A stretch of 12,661 bases of DNA from GCA-2746795 sp046496595. Lineage in GTDB: Bacteria > Chloroflexota > Anaerolineae > Promineifilales > Promineifilaceae. Where the stretch lies: assembly GCA_046496595.1 (NCBI GenBank), contig JAWOGU010000446.1, positions 1 through 12,661 on the forward strand, read 5' to 3'. Below the pieces are notes generated by a model that was not told where the DNA came from, searched no databases, and was given only the letters and a program-made list of their open reading frames with translations. Shown one piece after another: positions 1-6,158 of this stretch (the stretch's first letter is position 1; every line of letters begins with the position of its first letter). Position numbers and translations under genes: made by a program.

Positions 1-4
1 AGCT

Positions 5-111
5 GTACTAGTACCGTAACTTTCTAAAAATGAGGAGTTCGCACGCCCACGTGCGAACGTGTGGCACGAGGGCGTACCACACTCAGCACCCCTCAAAATC
101 ACAAAGTTGAG
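5..111. repeat. MITE-like inverted-repeat element, copy 1 (107-bp unit)
   Basis: First of two abutting 107-bp units. The unit is almost wholly self-complementary. Its ends GTACC (11-15) and GGTAC (111-115) pair, then AACTTT (18-23) with AAAGTT (103-108), then TGAGG (31-35) with CCTCA (91-95). Inside are two hairpins: GTTCGCACG/CGTGCGAAC (37-45/50-58, perfect, 4-nt loop) and a 10-bp stem with one mismatch (59-68/73-82). CTAG lies at both ends (8-11 and 115-118), so the element looks inserted at a TA within CTAG. IS630-family elements are known to prefer that target, so an IS630-derived miniature element is the best guess. No transposase is present in the window. Confidence 0.75.
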
Positions 112-225
112 GTACTAGTACCGTAACTTTCTAAAAATGAGGAGTTCGCACGCCCACGTGCGAACGTGTGGCACGAGGGCGTACCACACTCAGCACCCCT
201 CAACATCACAAAGTTGAGGTACTAG
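112..225. repeat. MITE-like inverted-repeat element, copy 2
   Basis: Second copy of the 107-bp unit (112-218) followed by the closing GTACTAG (219-225). By eye it differs from copy 1 at a single base (CTCAAC here, CTCAAA in copy 1, near position 204). The two copies share the central CTAG (115-118), which gives the 12-bp palindrome GGTACTAGTACC at 111-122. Near identity means the duplication is recent or the copies are being homogenised. The sequence after 225 is unrelated to the element. Confidence 0.75.
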
Positions 226-336
226 GGCGTCACCGAAGACGAATATGAGCAAGCGGCAGACAATCTTGTGGCCCGTTGACAAGCGATGGGCCAGGTTTAT
301 GAAAAGAATGGGCTGTTGAGTACTCGGTCCGAATAG
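226..336 (+). pseudogene. Decayed C-terminal tail of an unidentified gene
   Basis: One frame, open directly after the repeat element, reads GVTEDEYEQAADNLVAR, stop (TGA 277-279), then QAMGQVYEKNGLLSTRSE, stop (TAG 334-336). The residue mix on both sides of the TGA is acidic and amphipathic like an ordinary protein C-terminus. This suggests one former reading frame broken by a stop and cut off upstream by the repeat insertion. There is no start codon or ribosome-binding site. The family is not recognisable from about 35 residues, and chance cannot be excluded. Confidence 0.35.
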
Positions 337-385
337 AAGAATCAGATGCCTGGAACAAAAATTACAACCACTAACCCCTCGATGG

Positions 386-425
386 TTGAGCTTGCCGAAG
401 TCCTGGTTGCCTTCGACAAGCTCAA
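386..425. repeat. REP-like palindrome (copy 1 of a dispersed family)
   Basis: TTGAGCTTGCCGAAG (386-400) faces CTTCGACAAGCTCAA (411-425): 15-nt arms with one mismatch around a 10-nt loop. The core resembles the CTTCGACA(A/G)GCTCA repeats common in environmental bacterial genomes. A related copy lies at about 9801-9844, and the similarity extends through the loop (GGTTGCC). It sits 50 nt before the start of the tectonin-LysM gene, so it could affect that transcript, but its abundance elsewhere argues for a dispersed repeat. Confidence 0.7.
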
Positions 426-477
426 GCAACAGGGTTGGTAGTTACCAGCAATTGCATAACACACGGAGAAATAAATC

Positions 478-1449
478 ATGTCTGAACAAAAATTTAAGCA
501 CATTTCAGTCGGGAAAGACGGCAGCGTTTGGGCTGCCGGTAAAGCAGATGGAACCATCTTCCGCCTGTTCGGCGACGCCGGGGCTGTAGGCTGGGTCCCG
601 GACAAGGTTGGCAAAGCAGAGGTTATCGCCGCTGTTGATTGGGGTAACGCCTGGTGCGTCAACAAAGACCACGAAATCTGGCATTTGACCAACGCCGAAA
701 GTCTGGACAAAGGCGGCGTGTGGACGAAGGTTTCCACGCACAGCGGTCGGGCCGATGCCAAAACGATTTCCGCCGGCAACGACGGCAGCGTCTGGTATAC
801 CCAGACAGACGGAACGCTCTTCCGCACCACCCGGTCCGGTGATGGCCCAGGAGCAGGTTTTTGGGTGCAGGATAAGGTGGGTAAAGCGGAGGTCATCGCT
901 GCTGTGGATGCAACGAGCGTCTACTGCATCAACAAAGATCGCGAAATCTGGTTTGGGCAAAACGGCGCGTGGAGCCAGATCCCCACGCACAGCGGCCGCG
1001 CGGATGCCAAATTCATTGCCGTCAATCCCGACGGTTACGCCTGGTACAGCGGCACAGACGGGGCCGTTTTCCGCGGCGTCCGGCCCGGCGATGGCGTCGG
1101 GCTACCTCAGTGGGGAACCAGTTGGGATCGAACGCAAATGGGTAAGGCGGACGTTCTTGCCGTTGGCCCTCAGGACCTTGTCTGGTGCCTCAACACGCAG
1201 GGGGAAGTGTGGCGGGCTTTCGACGACAAATGGCAACAGCTCGTCGAGCAAGGGCCGGATGGGAACGTGTGGACGTATACGGTTAAGCGAGGAGACGGCC
1301 TGATGGCAATCGTGCGCAAGGAGTTCAAGCTCAAAGACCCGCAGGATACGCAGGAGATCGGCCGGTTGGTCCACCTCATCACAACCCAGAACGGAATCGC
1401 AAATAAAGACGCCATTTCACCTGGTGACGTACTCACATTGCATAACTAA
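478..1449 (+). CDS. Tectonin-repeat beta-propeller protein with C-terminal LysM domain
   Basis: A 323-residue protein with ATG at 478 and GGAG (465-468) 9 nt upstream. Residues 6-94, 95-177 and 178-256 are three copies of one unit of about 80 residues. Each copy holds two short motifs: DGSVW or DGYAW followed by TDGT(I/L/V)FR, and a W/Y-C-(V/I/L)-N-x-x-x-(E)-(I/V)-W strand. This is the tectonin/TECPR pattern, so about six propeller blades, a fold known in sugar-binding lectins. The third copy is the most diverged. Residues 265-322 begin YTVKRGDGLMAIV and end ISPGDVLTL, the two ends of a LysM peptidoglycan/chitin-binding domain. No signal peptide or membrane segment is visible, so it is cytoplasmic, released by lysis, or exported by a non-Sec route. 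It is transcribed alone. The fold assignment is fairly firm. The ligand and role are unknown, and it contains no ACGGCCGT octamer. Confidence 0.85.
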   Translation: MSEQKFKHISVGKDGSVWAAGKADGTIFRLFGDAGAVGWVPDKVGKAEVIAAVDWGNAWCVNKDHEIWHLTNAESLDKGGVWTKVSTHSGRADAKTISAGNDGSVWYTQTDGTLFRTTRSGDGPGAGFWVQDKVGKAEVIAAVDATSVYCINKDREIWFGQNGAWSQIPTHSGRADAKFIAVNPDGYAWYSGTDGAVFRGVRPGDGVGLPQWGTSWDRTQMGKADVLAVGPQDLVWCLNTQGEVWRAFDDKWQQLVEQGPDGNVWTYTVKRGDGLMAIVRKEFKLKDPQDTQEIGRLVHLITTQNGIANKDAISPGDVLTLHN

Positions 1450-1500
1450 CCCACAAACAAATCGCGGATAACATCCTCCTCAAATGAGCAGCCATTAGAC

Positions 1501-1523
1501 GGGCGTTTGCAACTCAAGCGCCC
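1501..1523 (+). terminator. Hairpin, possible terminator of the tectonin-LysM gene
   Basis: GGGCGTTTG (1501-1509) pairs with CAAGCGCCC (1515-1523) through 9 pairs, one of them G-U, around the loop CAACT, 51 nt after the stop codon. The sequence after it (CTACTAATTTATT) is only moderately T-rich, so intrinsic termination is plausible but not strong. Confidence 0.45.
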
Positions 1524-1623
1524 TACTAATTTATTCGTAATGGTACCGGCCACAGTTTTGAGGAGCCATATGAGCGCCAGCCGTCCAGAATAGCGGCGGT
1601 GATTTGATATAGAGTGGAAACGC

Positions 1624-1660
1624 CCAGCGTTGTGCGGTAGAGACCGGCAACGCTGGTTTT
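1624..1660 (+). terminator. Strong two-tier hairpin followed by TTTT
   Basis: CCAGCGTTG (1624-1632) pairs perfectly with CAACGCTGG (1648-1656). Inside it, CGGT (1635-1638) pairs with ACCG (1643-1646) around the loop AGAG, and TTTT follows at 1657-1660. It could terminate plus-strand readthrough or be a structured RNA element. No gene abuts it directly, so its role is unclear. Confidence 0.45.
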
Positions 1661-1991
1661 GTCACCGTCTTCGTCCACGGCCAAGGAACGTATGGCAAAA
1701 GGACGCAAAATCTATCAGATTCGGCCCGACGGTCAGGCTAACTCAGACGTGCAGGCCAGCAAACAGAGCCAGGGGGCAAACAAAGCGGGTGAAATTCGGT
1801 CGCCTCCCAGAAACTGGGTGCCTTGTCCGGAAGTCAGCGGGGTATAGGCGTAGGCGGTGAGTGTGTGGAGATAAACGGCCGTTACTGCCTCGTCCCAAGT
1901 AGACAACCTCCCTATTGTATCTGAACCAAAATCGAAGTGGCTGTGTAGTTGTTATTGCGTGAGGAAATATTCGCTTGTTTTACTTATGGGG

Positions 1992-2021
1992 TTGACAGGA
2001 AGACGGCCGTTTTGCTATCAT
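1992..2021 (+). promoter_or_regulatory. Sigma70-type promoter of the MFS/GntR operon
   Basis: TTGACA (1992-1997), an 18-nt spacer, then TATCAT (2016-2021). The start site would fall near 2028, about 26 nt before the exporter start. The spacer carries an ACGGCCGT palindrome (2003-2010). This is one of only two clear consensus-like promoters in the window. Confidence 0.7.
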
Positions 2022-2022
2022 A

Positions 2023-2047
2023 GTGTCTTATGGTCATATGATGACAC
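2023..2047. promoter_or_regulatory. Possible operator at the MFS/GntR start site
   Basis: GTGTC (2023-2027) and GACAC (2043-2047) form an interrupted inverted repeat, and the perfect 8-bp palindrome TCATATGA (2034-2041) lies between them, right at the expected transcription start. The downstream gene encodes a FadR-type GntR regulator, and such proteins often bind at their own promoter. The two dyads do not share a centre and the match to a GntR site is weak, so this is a suggestion only. Confidence 0.3.
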
Positions 2048-2053
2048 GATGAG

Positions 2054-3352
2054 ATGACAATGCCAACAATAAAATATCTTCAACAAGTCTATTACCTGGC
2101 AACCTCCCTGTATTGGTTTGCCACCGCCTTACCCATCGCCCTGAGTACCCTCTTGTTTCAGGCGCGCGGTTTTTCCCTGTTTGAAATTGGCCTGGCGTTT
2201 GGCGTTTACTCAGCAACGATTGTGCTGCTCGAGGTGCCCACCGGCGGTCTGGCCGACGTGGTGGGACGAAAACGAGTGGCGCTGCTCGCTTACTGTTTGA
2301 TGGTTTTGATGTCTGTGGTTTGGCTGCTGGCCTTTAGCCTGCCGGTCATGATCCTGGCGATGATTCTGTATGGTATGAGCCGCGCGCTGTCATCCGGGGC
2401 GCTAGACGCCTGGTTTGTAGACGCGGTACAAAGCGCCGATCCGGACGTGGATTTACAGCCGCTTTTGGCTAAATCCGGCACGTTTACCTTGCTTGCCCTG
2501 GGATTGGGCGCTCTGTTGGGCAGCGCCTTACCGCAAATGGCCGGCGGACTGCCAGCGGAAGGCACGGCCGTTCTCACCCCCCTTTCCCTGCCCATCCTCG
2601 TCTCCATCATCTTGAAAGGAGCGTTGATTATTTTTGTGGCGGCAGCGGTACACGAAGAACGGCCGTCTGGCAGCGCTACGAGTTGGACCGCCGGCTTACG
2701 CGCCACGCCGCAGGTGGTGGGTGAGGCATTGGCCCTGACCCGGCAAAGCGAAACCATCCTGCTGCTCCTGGGCACAACGGTGGCTGCCGGACTGGCTCTA
2801 GCTGCCATCGAAACTTTCTGGCAGCCGCAAATGGCACATCTGCTGAACGGCGTATCCGCCAATACCATCCTGTTTGGCCTGGCGATGACCGGCAGTTTTC
2901 TGGCCGGTATGGGCGGCAATATGCTGGCTACGCCATTAAGCCGCTTTCTAGGAAAGCGCTATGCCCTGGTAGCGGCGCTGGTGCGTGGGCTGCAAGGGTT
3001 GTTCTTGTTGGCGCTGGCCCTGCAAACGGCCGTTCCTGGTTTCATTCTCTTCTTTTGGTTGATGTATCTGAACCTGGGTGTACTCAATTCACCCCACAGC
3101 ACCCTGCTCAACGCGGCTATTCCGGCTGCGCGTCGTTCATCTATGTTGTCGGTAGAATCACTCGCCGGGTATTTGGGCAGCATGATTGGCAGCATCGGGC
3201 TGGGCTACGTGGCGCAGCAATGGTCGATCAGCGCCGCCTGGATTGTAGCGGCAGTGGGTCTAATGGTATCATTATTTTTGTACGTAAGAATTGACTGGCT
3301 TCAACGTCGTCAGACGAGCGATCTTCATGTTTCCCAGCAGCTAGGAGAATAA
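2054..3352 (+). CDS. Major facilitator superfamily transporter, probable efflux pump
   Basis: A 432-residue, very hydrophobic protein with about 12 predicted membrane segments, the usual MFS length. Residues 64-74, GGLADVVGRKR, match the MFS signature motif A of the loop between helices 2 and 3. A weaker partner (LSRFLGKRY, about residues 299-307) sits at the equivalent place in the second half, as expected from the internal 6+6 duplication. It should exchange a small molecule for protons across the inner membrane. The substrate cannot be read from sequence, but pairing with a GntR regulator fits efflux or metabolite export. The start may be ATG 2054 or the ATG at 2060, as no strong ribosome-binding site distinguishes them. 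It is the first gene of a two-gene operon. Confidence 0.85.
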   Translation: MTMPTIKYLQQVYYLATSLYWFATALPIALSTLLFQARGFSLFEIGLAFGVYSATIVLLEVPTGGLADVVGRKRVALLAYCLMVLMSVVWLLAFSLPVMILAMILYGMSRALSSGALDAWFVDAVQSADPDVDLQPLLAKSGTFTLLALGLGALLGSALPQMAGGLPAEGTAVLTPLSLPILVSIILKGALIIFVAAAVHEERPSGSATSWTAGLRATPQVVGEALALTRQSETILLLLGTTVAAGLALAAIETFWQPQMAHLLNGVSANTILFGLAMTGSFLAGMGGNMLATPLSRFLGKRYALVAALVRGLQGLFLLALALQTAVPGFILFFWLMYLNLGVLNSPHSTLLNAAIPAARRSSMLSVESLAGYLGSMIGSIGLGYVAQQWSISAAWIVAAVGLMVSLFLYVRIDWLQRRQTSDLHVSQQLGE

Positions 3353-3354
3353 CC

Positions 3355-4179
3355 ATGAGCCAAAACCTGCCCTTCCTAAAATCCGTCAAGAAGGAAACGT
3401 TAGCCGAACAGGTGGCCGAGACCCTTAAAGAGTCTATCCTGGCTGGTGATTGGGAACCGGGCGCGGCGCTGCCTACCGAGCCGGAATTGGCCGAAGCGTT
3501 TGGCGTCAGCCGGGCAGTGGTGCGCGACGCCACACGCATGTTGGCCGCTCGTGGTCTGGTCGAAGCGCAGCACGGCCGCGGCGTGTTTGTCACCGAATCT
3601 CAGGTGGAAGCCTTTGGTGAGGCGCTGCTTCTGGCCCTGCGCCGCGCCGGAGCGACAGCCTGGGACGTGGAGCATTTCGAGCAGATGGTTTATCCCGAAT
3701 TGTTTGCCCTCGCCGCAGTCGAGGCCACGGATGACGAACTGGCTCACATTGCAGCGCTGATAGAGACTTACCTGGACAACCGAAAGCAGCTGTTGACGAC
3801 GTATTGGGATCAGAATGACCTGCCGCCAGAAGCAAATGCGACGTTGATGGCCGATTATCGAGCCTTTATCGAGGCGATTTTTGCGGCTACGCACAATAAA
3901 CTGCTGCAACTGCTGGCGCGGCCGTTGGTCAGCTTGCGCAGCAGCCGGTATTGGGATGATCCAGACCAGACATTGGCAGAAGCTCTGGAACAAGAGGCTG
4001 CCTACATGCGCCTGATTCTGACCGCCCTCACGAGCCGCGATCCCGCCGCCGCCCGCGCCCAGATGCAAGAGCTGCTGGTTTTGCCGCCCGCAGCTGTCGC
4101 CGCTATGCGCCAGACTCCCATTGGCCGGGAATCGAAGATTCCAACCTTTAATAAACAACAGCAAACGAAGGACCAGTAA
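3355..4179 (+). CDS. GntR-family transcriptional regulator, FadR/FCD type
   Basis: A 274-residue protein. ATG 3355 is 2 nt after the exporter stop, with AGGAG (3343-3347) inside the end of that gene, so the two are co-translated. Residues 13-80 are the GntR winged helix-turn-helix: helices around PTEPELAEAFGVSRAVVRDA (40-59), then a wing containing HGRGVFVT (73-80). Residues about 104-245 are an all-helical FCD-like effector domain. FCD proteins usually bind a metal through one Asp and three His. Here Asp167 may remain, but the usual His positions appear as Ile172 (in DYRAFI), Ala or Tyr near 215-217, and Leu241 (in MQELL), so metal binding is doubtful. It probably represses its own operon until a ligand of the exporter pathway binds. 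The ligand is unknown. Confidence 0.85.
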   Translation: MSQNLPFLKSVKKETLAEQVAETLKESILAGDWEPGAALPTEPELAEAFGVSRAVVRDATRMLAARGLVEAQHGRGVFVTESQVEAFGEALLLALRRAGATAWDVEHFEQMVYPELFALAAVEATDDELAHIAALIETYLDNRKQLLTTYWDQNDLPPEANATLMADYRAFIEAIFAATHNKLLQLLARPLVSLRSSRYWDDPDQTLAEALEQEAAYMRLILTALTSRDPAAARAQMQELLVLPPAAVAAMRQTPIGRESKIPTFNKQQQTKDQ

Positions 4180-4240
4180 CGGCTGATGGCCTTTGTAGCG
4201 GCTGGTGAACGGCCAACAGAACCGTTCAGACTAGGGTAGA

Positions 4241-4274
4241 CCACAGATGACCGGGTTTTGCCTGCCATCTGTGG
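4241..4274. terminator. Bidirectional terminator-like hairpin between convergent genes
   Basis: CCACAGATG (4241-4249) pairs perfectly with CATCTGTGG (4266-4274) around a 16-nt loop. It lies between the convergent stops of the GntR gene (4179) and the small exported protein (4297). No clean T-run follows on either side, so the role is inferred from position. Confidence 0.5.
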
Positions 4275-4296
4275 CCCATTTCCTCCAGAACAGGCG

Positions 4297-4593
4297 CTAA
4301 TTCTTTAGGATCGCCGGCAAGTAGACGGTTGTGCCTGCCGATCCCGTGCTGCCAGACCAATAGCCGCTGCTAACGACAAAACCGGCGCTGCCGGCCGTTG
4401 GTGGACTGGCAGCGCTTTGCCCAATCGTGCCGTGGACCCAGTAGCCGGCCGAACTGGATTCGCCCCCGCCCCCGCCAATAACGTGCCACTCCAGGTTGAA
4501 CCCGGCAGACGTTTGCGCCAGCACCGCCGCGCCGAAGGCTAACAGCAGGAGCATGGCAGCGGCCAGAATAATAATTCGCTGTTTCTGTCTCAT
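4297..4593 (-). CDS. Small exported protein with Gly/Ser-rich body and YLPAILKN tail
   Basis: A 98-residue protein starting MRQKQRIIILAAAMLLLLAF, a clear Sec signal peptide with likely cleavage after AVLA (about residue 26). The start at 4593 is fixed by AAGGAGG (minus strand, 4605-4599) five bases upstream, so the longer reading frame from 4647 is not used. The mature part has two similar blocks, GGGGGESSSAGYWVHGTIGQ and a later SAGFVVSSGYWSG, like the short G-G-Y-x-L-x-GTIGQ repeat seen in many exported bacterial proteins. It ends in VYLPAILKN, a tail common at the C-termini of secreted Chloroflexota proteins. Its start is 10 nt past the stop of the upstream exported protein, so the two are co-transcribed. 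Function is unknown and probably structural at the cell surface. Confidence 0.8.
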   Translation of the reverse strand: MRQKQRIIILAAAMLLLLAFGAAVLAQTSAGFNLEWHVIGGGGGESSSAGYWVHGTIGQSAASPPTAGSAGFVVSSGYWSGSTGSAGTTVYLPAILKN

Positions 4594-4603
4594 CTGTGCC
4601 TCC

Positions 4604-6091
4604 TTACTGCAATGTGACGTAGACATAGATCGTTTCCTGCGCCTCATCGAGTGGTTCTAACGCTTTGCCAAACACTGTGCCGGGAACGGCCGTTTCCATC
4701 CCATTCACACTCATCACCGCCGCCTTACCCGCCAGTCCCACACTGCCGCCCGTAGACAACAAATCACCCGGCTGGATGCTGCCGCCCAAGTTGCTGGCTT
4801 TCACCAAAGCCGGTCCCTGTACCACCACCAGCAGAAACTCACCCGGCGCGACCTCACCCGGTGGCGTCACATCCATCTCTGCCAGGCGCTCTGGCGCCGT
4901 ATCGTCGGGAAACTCCAGATCGGGATCCACAGCGTCAATGTTGAAGCGGCTGAAGACCACCCCCGCCACAGCCGTACTGTTGGCTGTGTGGGCGCTGCTC
5001 ACCTGCACAATGGGGCCGTCAACGGCCGTTACCGACCGGTTAATCCCGCTAAAAACCACCACGTCCCCTGGAGCCAGCGCTTCTGTTCCGCCATTCTGCA
5101 TCACCTGCATCAGGGCGCCGGCCAGATTGTAATTGAGCGCATACAGGTTATCCGGCGTGTAAAAGCCATAATTGTTGTTCGCCAGACCGGTGCGGCCAGT
5201 CACACCACGCCAACTCGTGCTGCTTCCCCACATGCCGTAATTGGAATCGCTCACACCATAAACGCCGATGCCGGAACCACTGGCCCCATATGTTCCCCGA
5301 TTTGAGCCAATACCAACAACCCCCACCGCACCCAGCGGCTGGGCAATACCGGCTACGTTACCGGCTTCGCCGCGCACACCCTGATTGACAGCGCTCCGGG
5401 CGAGTACGCCATACCCGCCTTGTGCCGTGACAAAAGCGCCATGATCGTAATGATCCCCGCCGCTCGTCTCCACACGGATGCCATAGCCGCCACTGCTGCT
5501 GAAGTAGCCGCCCCAACTATTACTGCTGGACCCCCGGACGCCATAATTGTTGGTACTCGAACCATAGAGGCCCATACCGCCATTGGCATTCGCCCGCAGC
5601 GCCGTGCCCGTTGCCGGCGCGGAGCCAGACAGGGCGGCCTCGCTCCCACCCAGCGCATCGCCGACGATAGCCGCGCCAGGGCGCAGACTCAGGGCGTAGG
5701 GCGCGGGCAGGATTTCCTGGCGCGGCGACAGCGTTTGCCCGTCCACGATGATGCTCAACCAGAGCGCCTGGCCGTTAAAGGATGCCTGGCTCACGCCCAA
5801 CTTCACGTTGAACAGCCCATTTTCCACGGCAATGTTGAGATTACCGCTGTCCCATAACGACGATCCGGCCACGCTTGCATTGTAGACCACAAAACGCATG
5901 GTGTACGTGCCGTTTAAGGGCGTGCCGCCGGGATCGGTCAGCCGCCCCTGGTAGCTGATGCCGCTGGCTACGATGGCCTCCACCGCCGCCGGAGATGTCG
6001 GCAGTCGCTGCGCTATCGCCCCGGCGGCGCCGACCAACAGCAGCATAAGAGTAATGCTCATGACAATTATGGACATTGTTTTCGTTTTCAT
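4604..6091 (-). CDS. Large exported surface protein with G-x-Y-G repeats
   Basis: A 495-residue protein starting MKTKTMSIIVMS at 6091, after AAGGAAGG about 5 nt upstream. Residues 1-27 form a signal peptide (cleavage near AIA-Q). Residues 44-138 run from ISYQGRLTDPGGTPLNGTY to LSPRQEILPAPYAL, a domain found at the N-terminus of many bacterial surface proteins. Residues about 170-310 repeat short units such as GLYGSS, YGVRGSS, GYGIRV, GVYGVS, YGMWGSS, like the beta-helical shafts of fibre proteins. Residues about 335-495 form a C-terminal domain with two APGD/QPGD turns (340-343, 440-443). It has no membrane anchor and no S74 chaperone motif that I recognise. It lies between the glycan ligase and the small exported protein in one operon, so it is a candidate fibre or sheath component and a candidate glycosylation substrate (many Ser/Thr/Asn in the repeats). 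Confidence 0.8.
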   Translation of the reverse strand: MKTKTMSIIVMSITLMLLLVGAAGAIAQRLPTSPAAVEAIVASGISYQGRLTDPGGTPLNGTYTMRFVVYNASVAGSSLWDSGNLNIAVENGLFNVKLGVSQASFNGQALWLSIIVDGQTLSPRQEILPAPYALSLRPGAAIVGDALGGSEAALSGSAPATGTALRANANGGMGLYGSSTNNYGVRGSSSNSWGGYFSSSGGYGIRVETSGGDHYDHGAFVTAQGGYGVLARSAVNQGVRGEAGNVAGIAQPLGAVGVVGIGSNRGTYGASGSGIGVYGVSDSNYGMWGSSTSWRGVTGRTGLANNNYGFYTPDNLYALNYNLAGALMQVMQNGGTEALAPGDVVVFSGINRSVTAVDGPIVQVSSAHTANSTAVAGVVFSRFNIDAVDPDLEFPDDTAPERLAEMDVTPPGEVAPGEFLLVVVQGPALVKASNLGGSIQPGDLLSTGGSVGLAGKAAVMSVNGMETAVPGTVFGKALEPLDEAQETIYVYVTLQ

Positions 6092-6103
6092 CTTTACCTT
6101 CCT

Positions 6104-6141
6104 TTGCGGGTTTTCCGCAATTGAGTTGGGCCTGATGGCCC
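6104..6141 (-). promoter_or_regulatory. Two hairpins in the ligase-to-surface-protein gap
   Basis: GGGCC/GGCCC (6128-6132/6137-6141, 4-nt loop) and TTGCGG/CCGCAA (6104-6109/6115-6120, 5-nt loop) lie in the 67-nt gap between the ligase stop and the surface-protein start. The second is directly upstream of the ribosome-binding site. They could set transcript stability or partial termination, giving different amounts of ligase and surface protein. Neither has a T-run. Confidence 0.35.
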
Positions 6142-6158
6142 GCTGATCATATGCACAG

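Larger units (their letters stand above)
1450..1991. other. Gene-free stretch with hairpins and possible gene relic
   Basis: No convincing intact gene lies between the tectonin-LysM stop and the promoter of the MFS operon. It holds the hairpins listed separately (1501-1523 and 1624-1660) and one ACGGCCGT octamer (1875-1882). On the minus strand, a frame from about 1909 to 1744 reads WDEAVTAVYLHTLTAYAYTP and onward, and another from 1708 to 1526 reads VDEDGDKTSVAGLYRTTLGV and onward. Both look protein-like but are short, lie in different frames and lack a good start. They may be remnants of one frameshifted gene. Plus-strand frames here (for example 1659-1847) lack support. Confidence 0.4.

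Noticed and set aside
5..225. CRISPR array or integron attC sites as an explanation of the left-edge repeats
   Set aside because: There are no spacers, the two units abut directly, and the integron core-site signatures are absent. The CTAG-bounded inverted repeat fits a miniature transposable element better.
342..990. Minus-strand frames opposite the tectonin-LysM gene
   Set aside because: Their repeats only reflect the repeats of the plus-strand gene, and no ribosome-binding site or family match was seen.
2290..2919. 209-codon minus-strand open frame opposite the MFS gene
   Set aside because: It is a Ser/Arg/Pro-rich shadow of a GC-rich membrane protein gene, with no start signal.
3400..4164. 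254-codon minus-strand open frame opposite the GntR gene
   Set aside because: It mirrors the GntR gene, which has clear family motifs, a ribosome-binding site and operon context. The antisense translation has no recognisable domain.
4594..4647. Longer start for the small exported protein
   Set aside because: It would overlap the upstream gene and bury the signal peptide. AAGGAGG fits the ATG at 4593.
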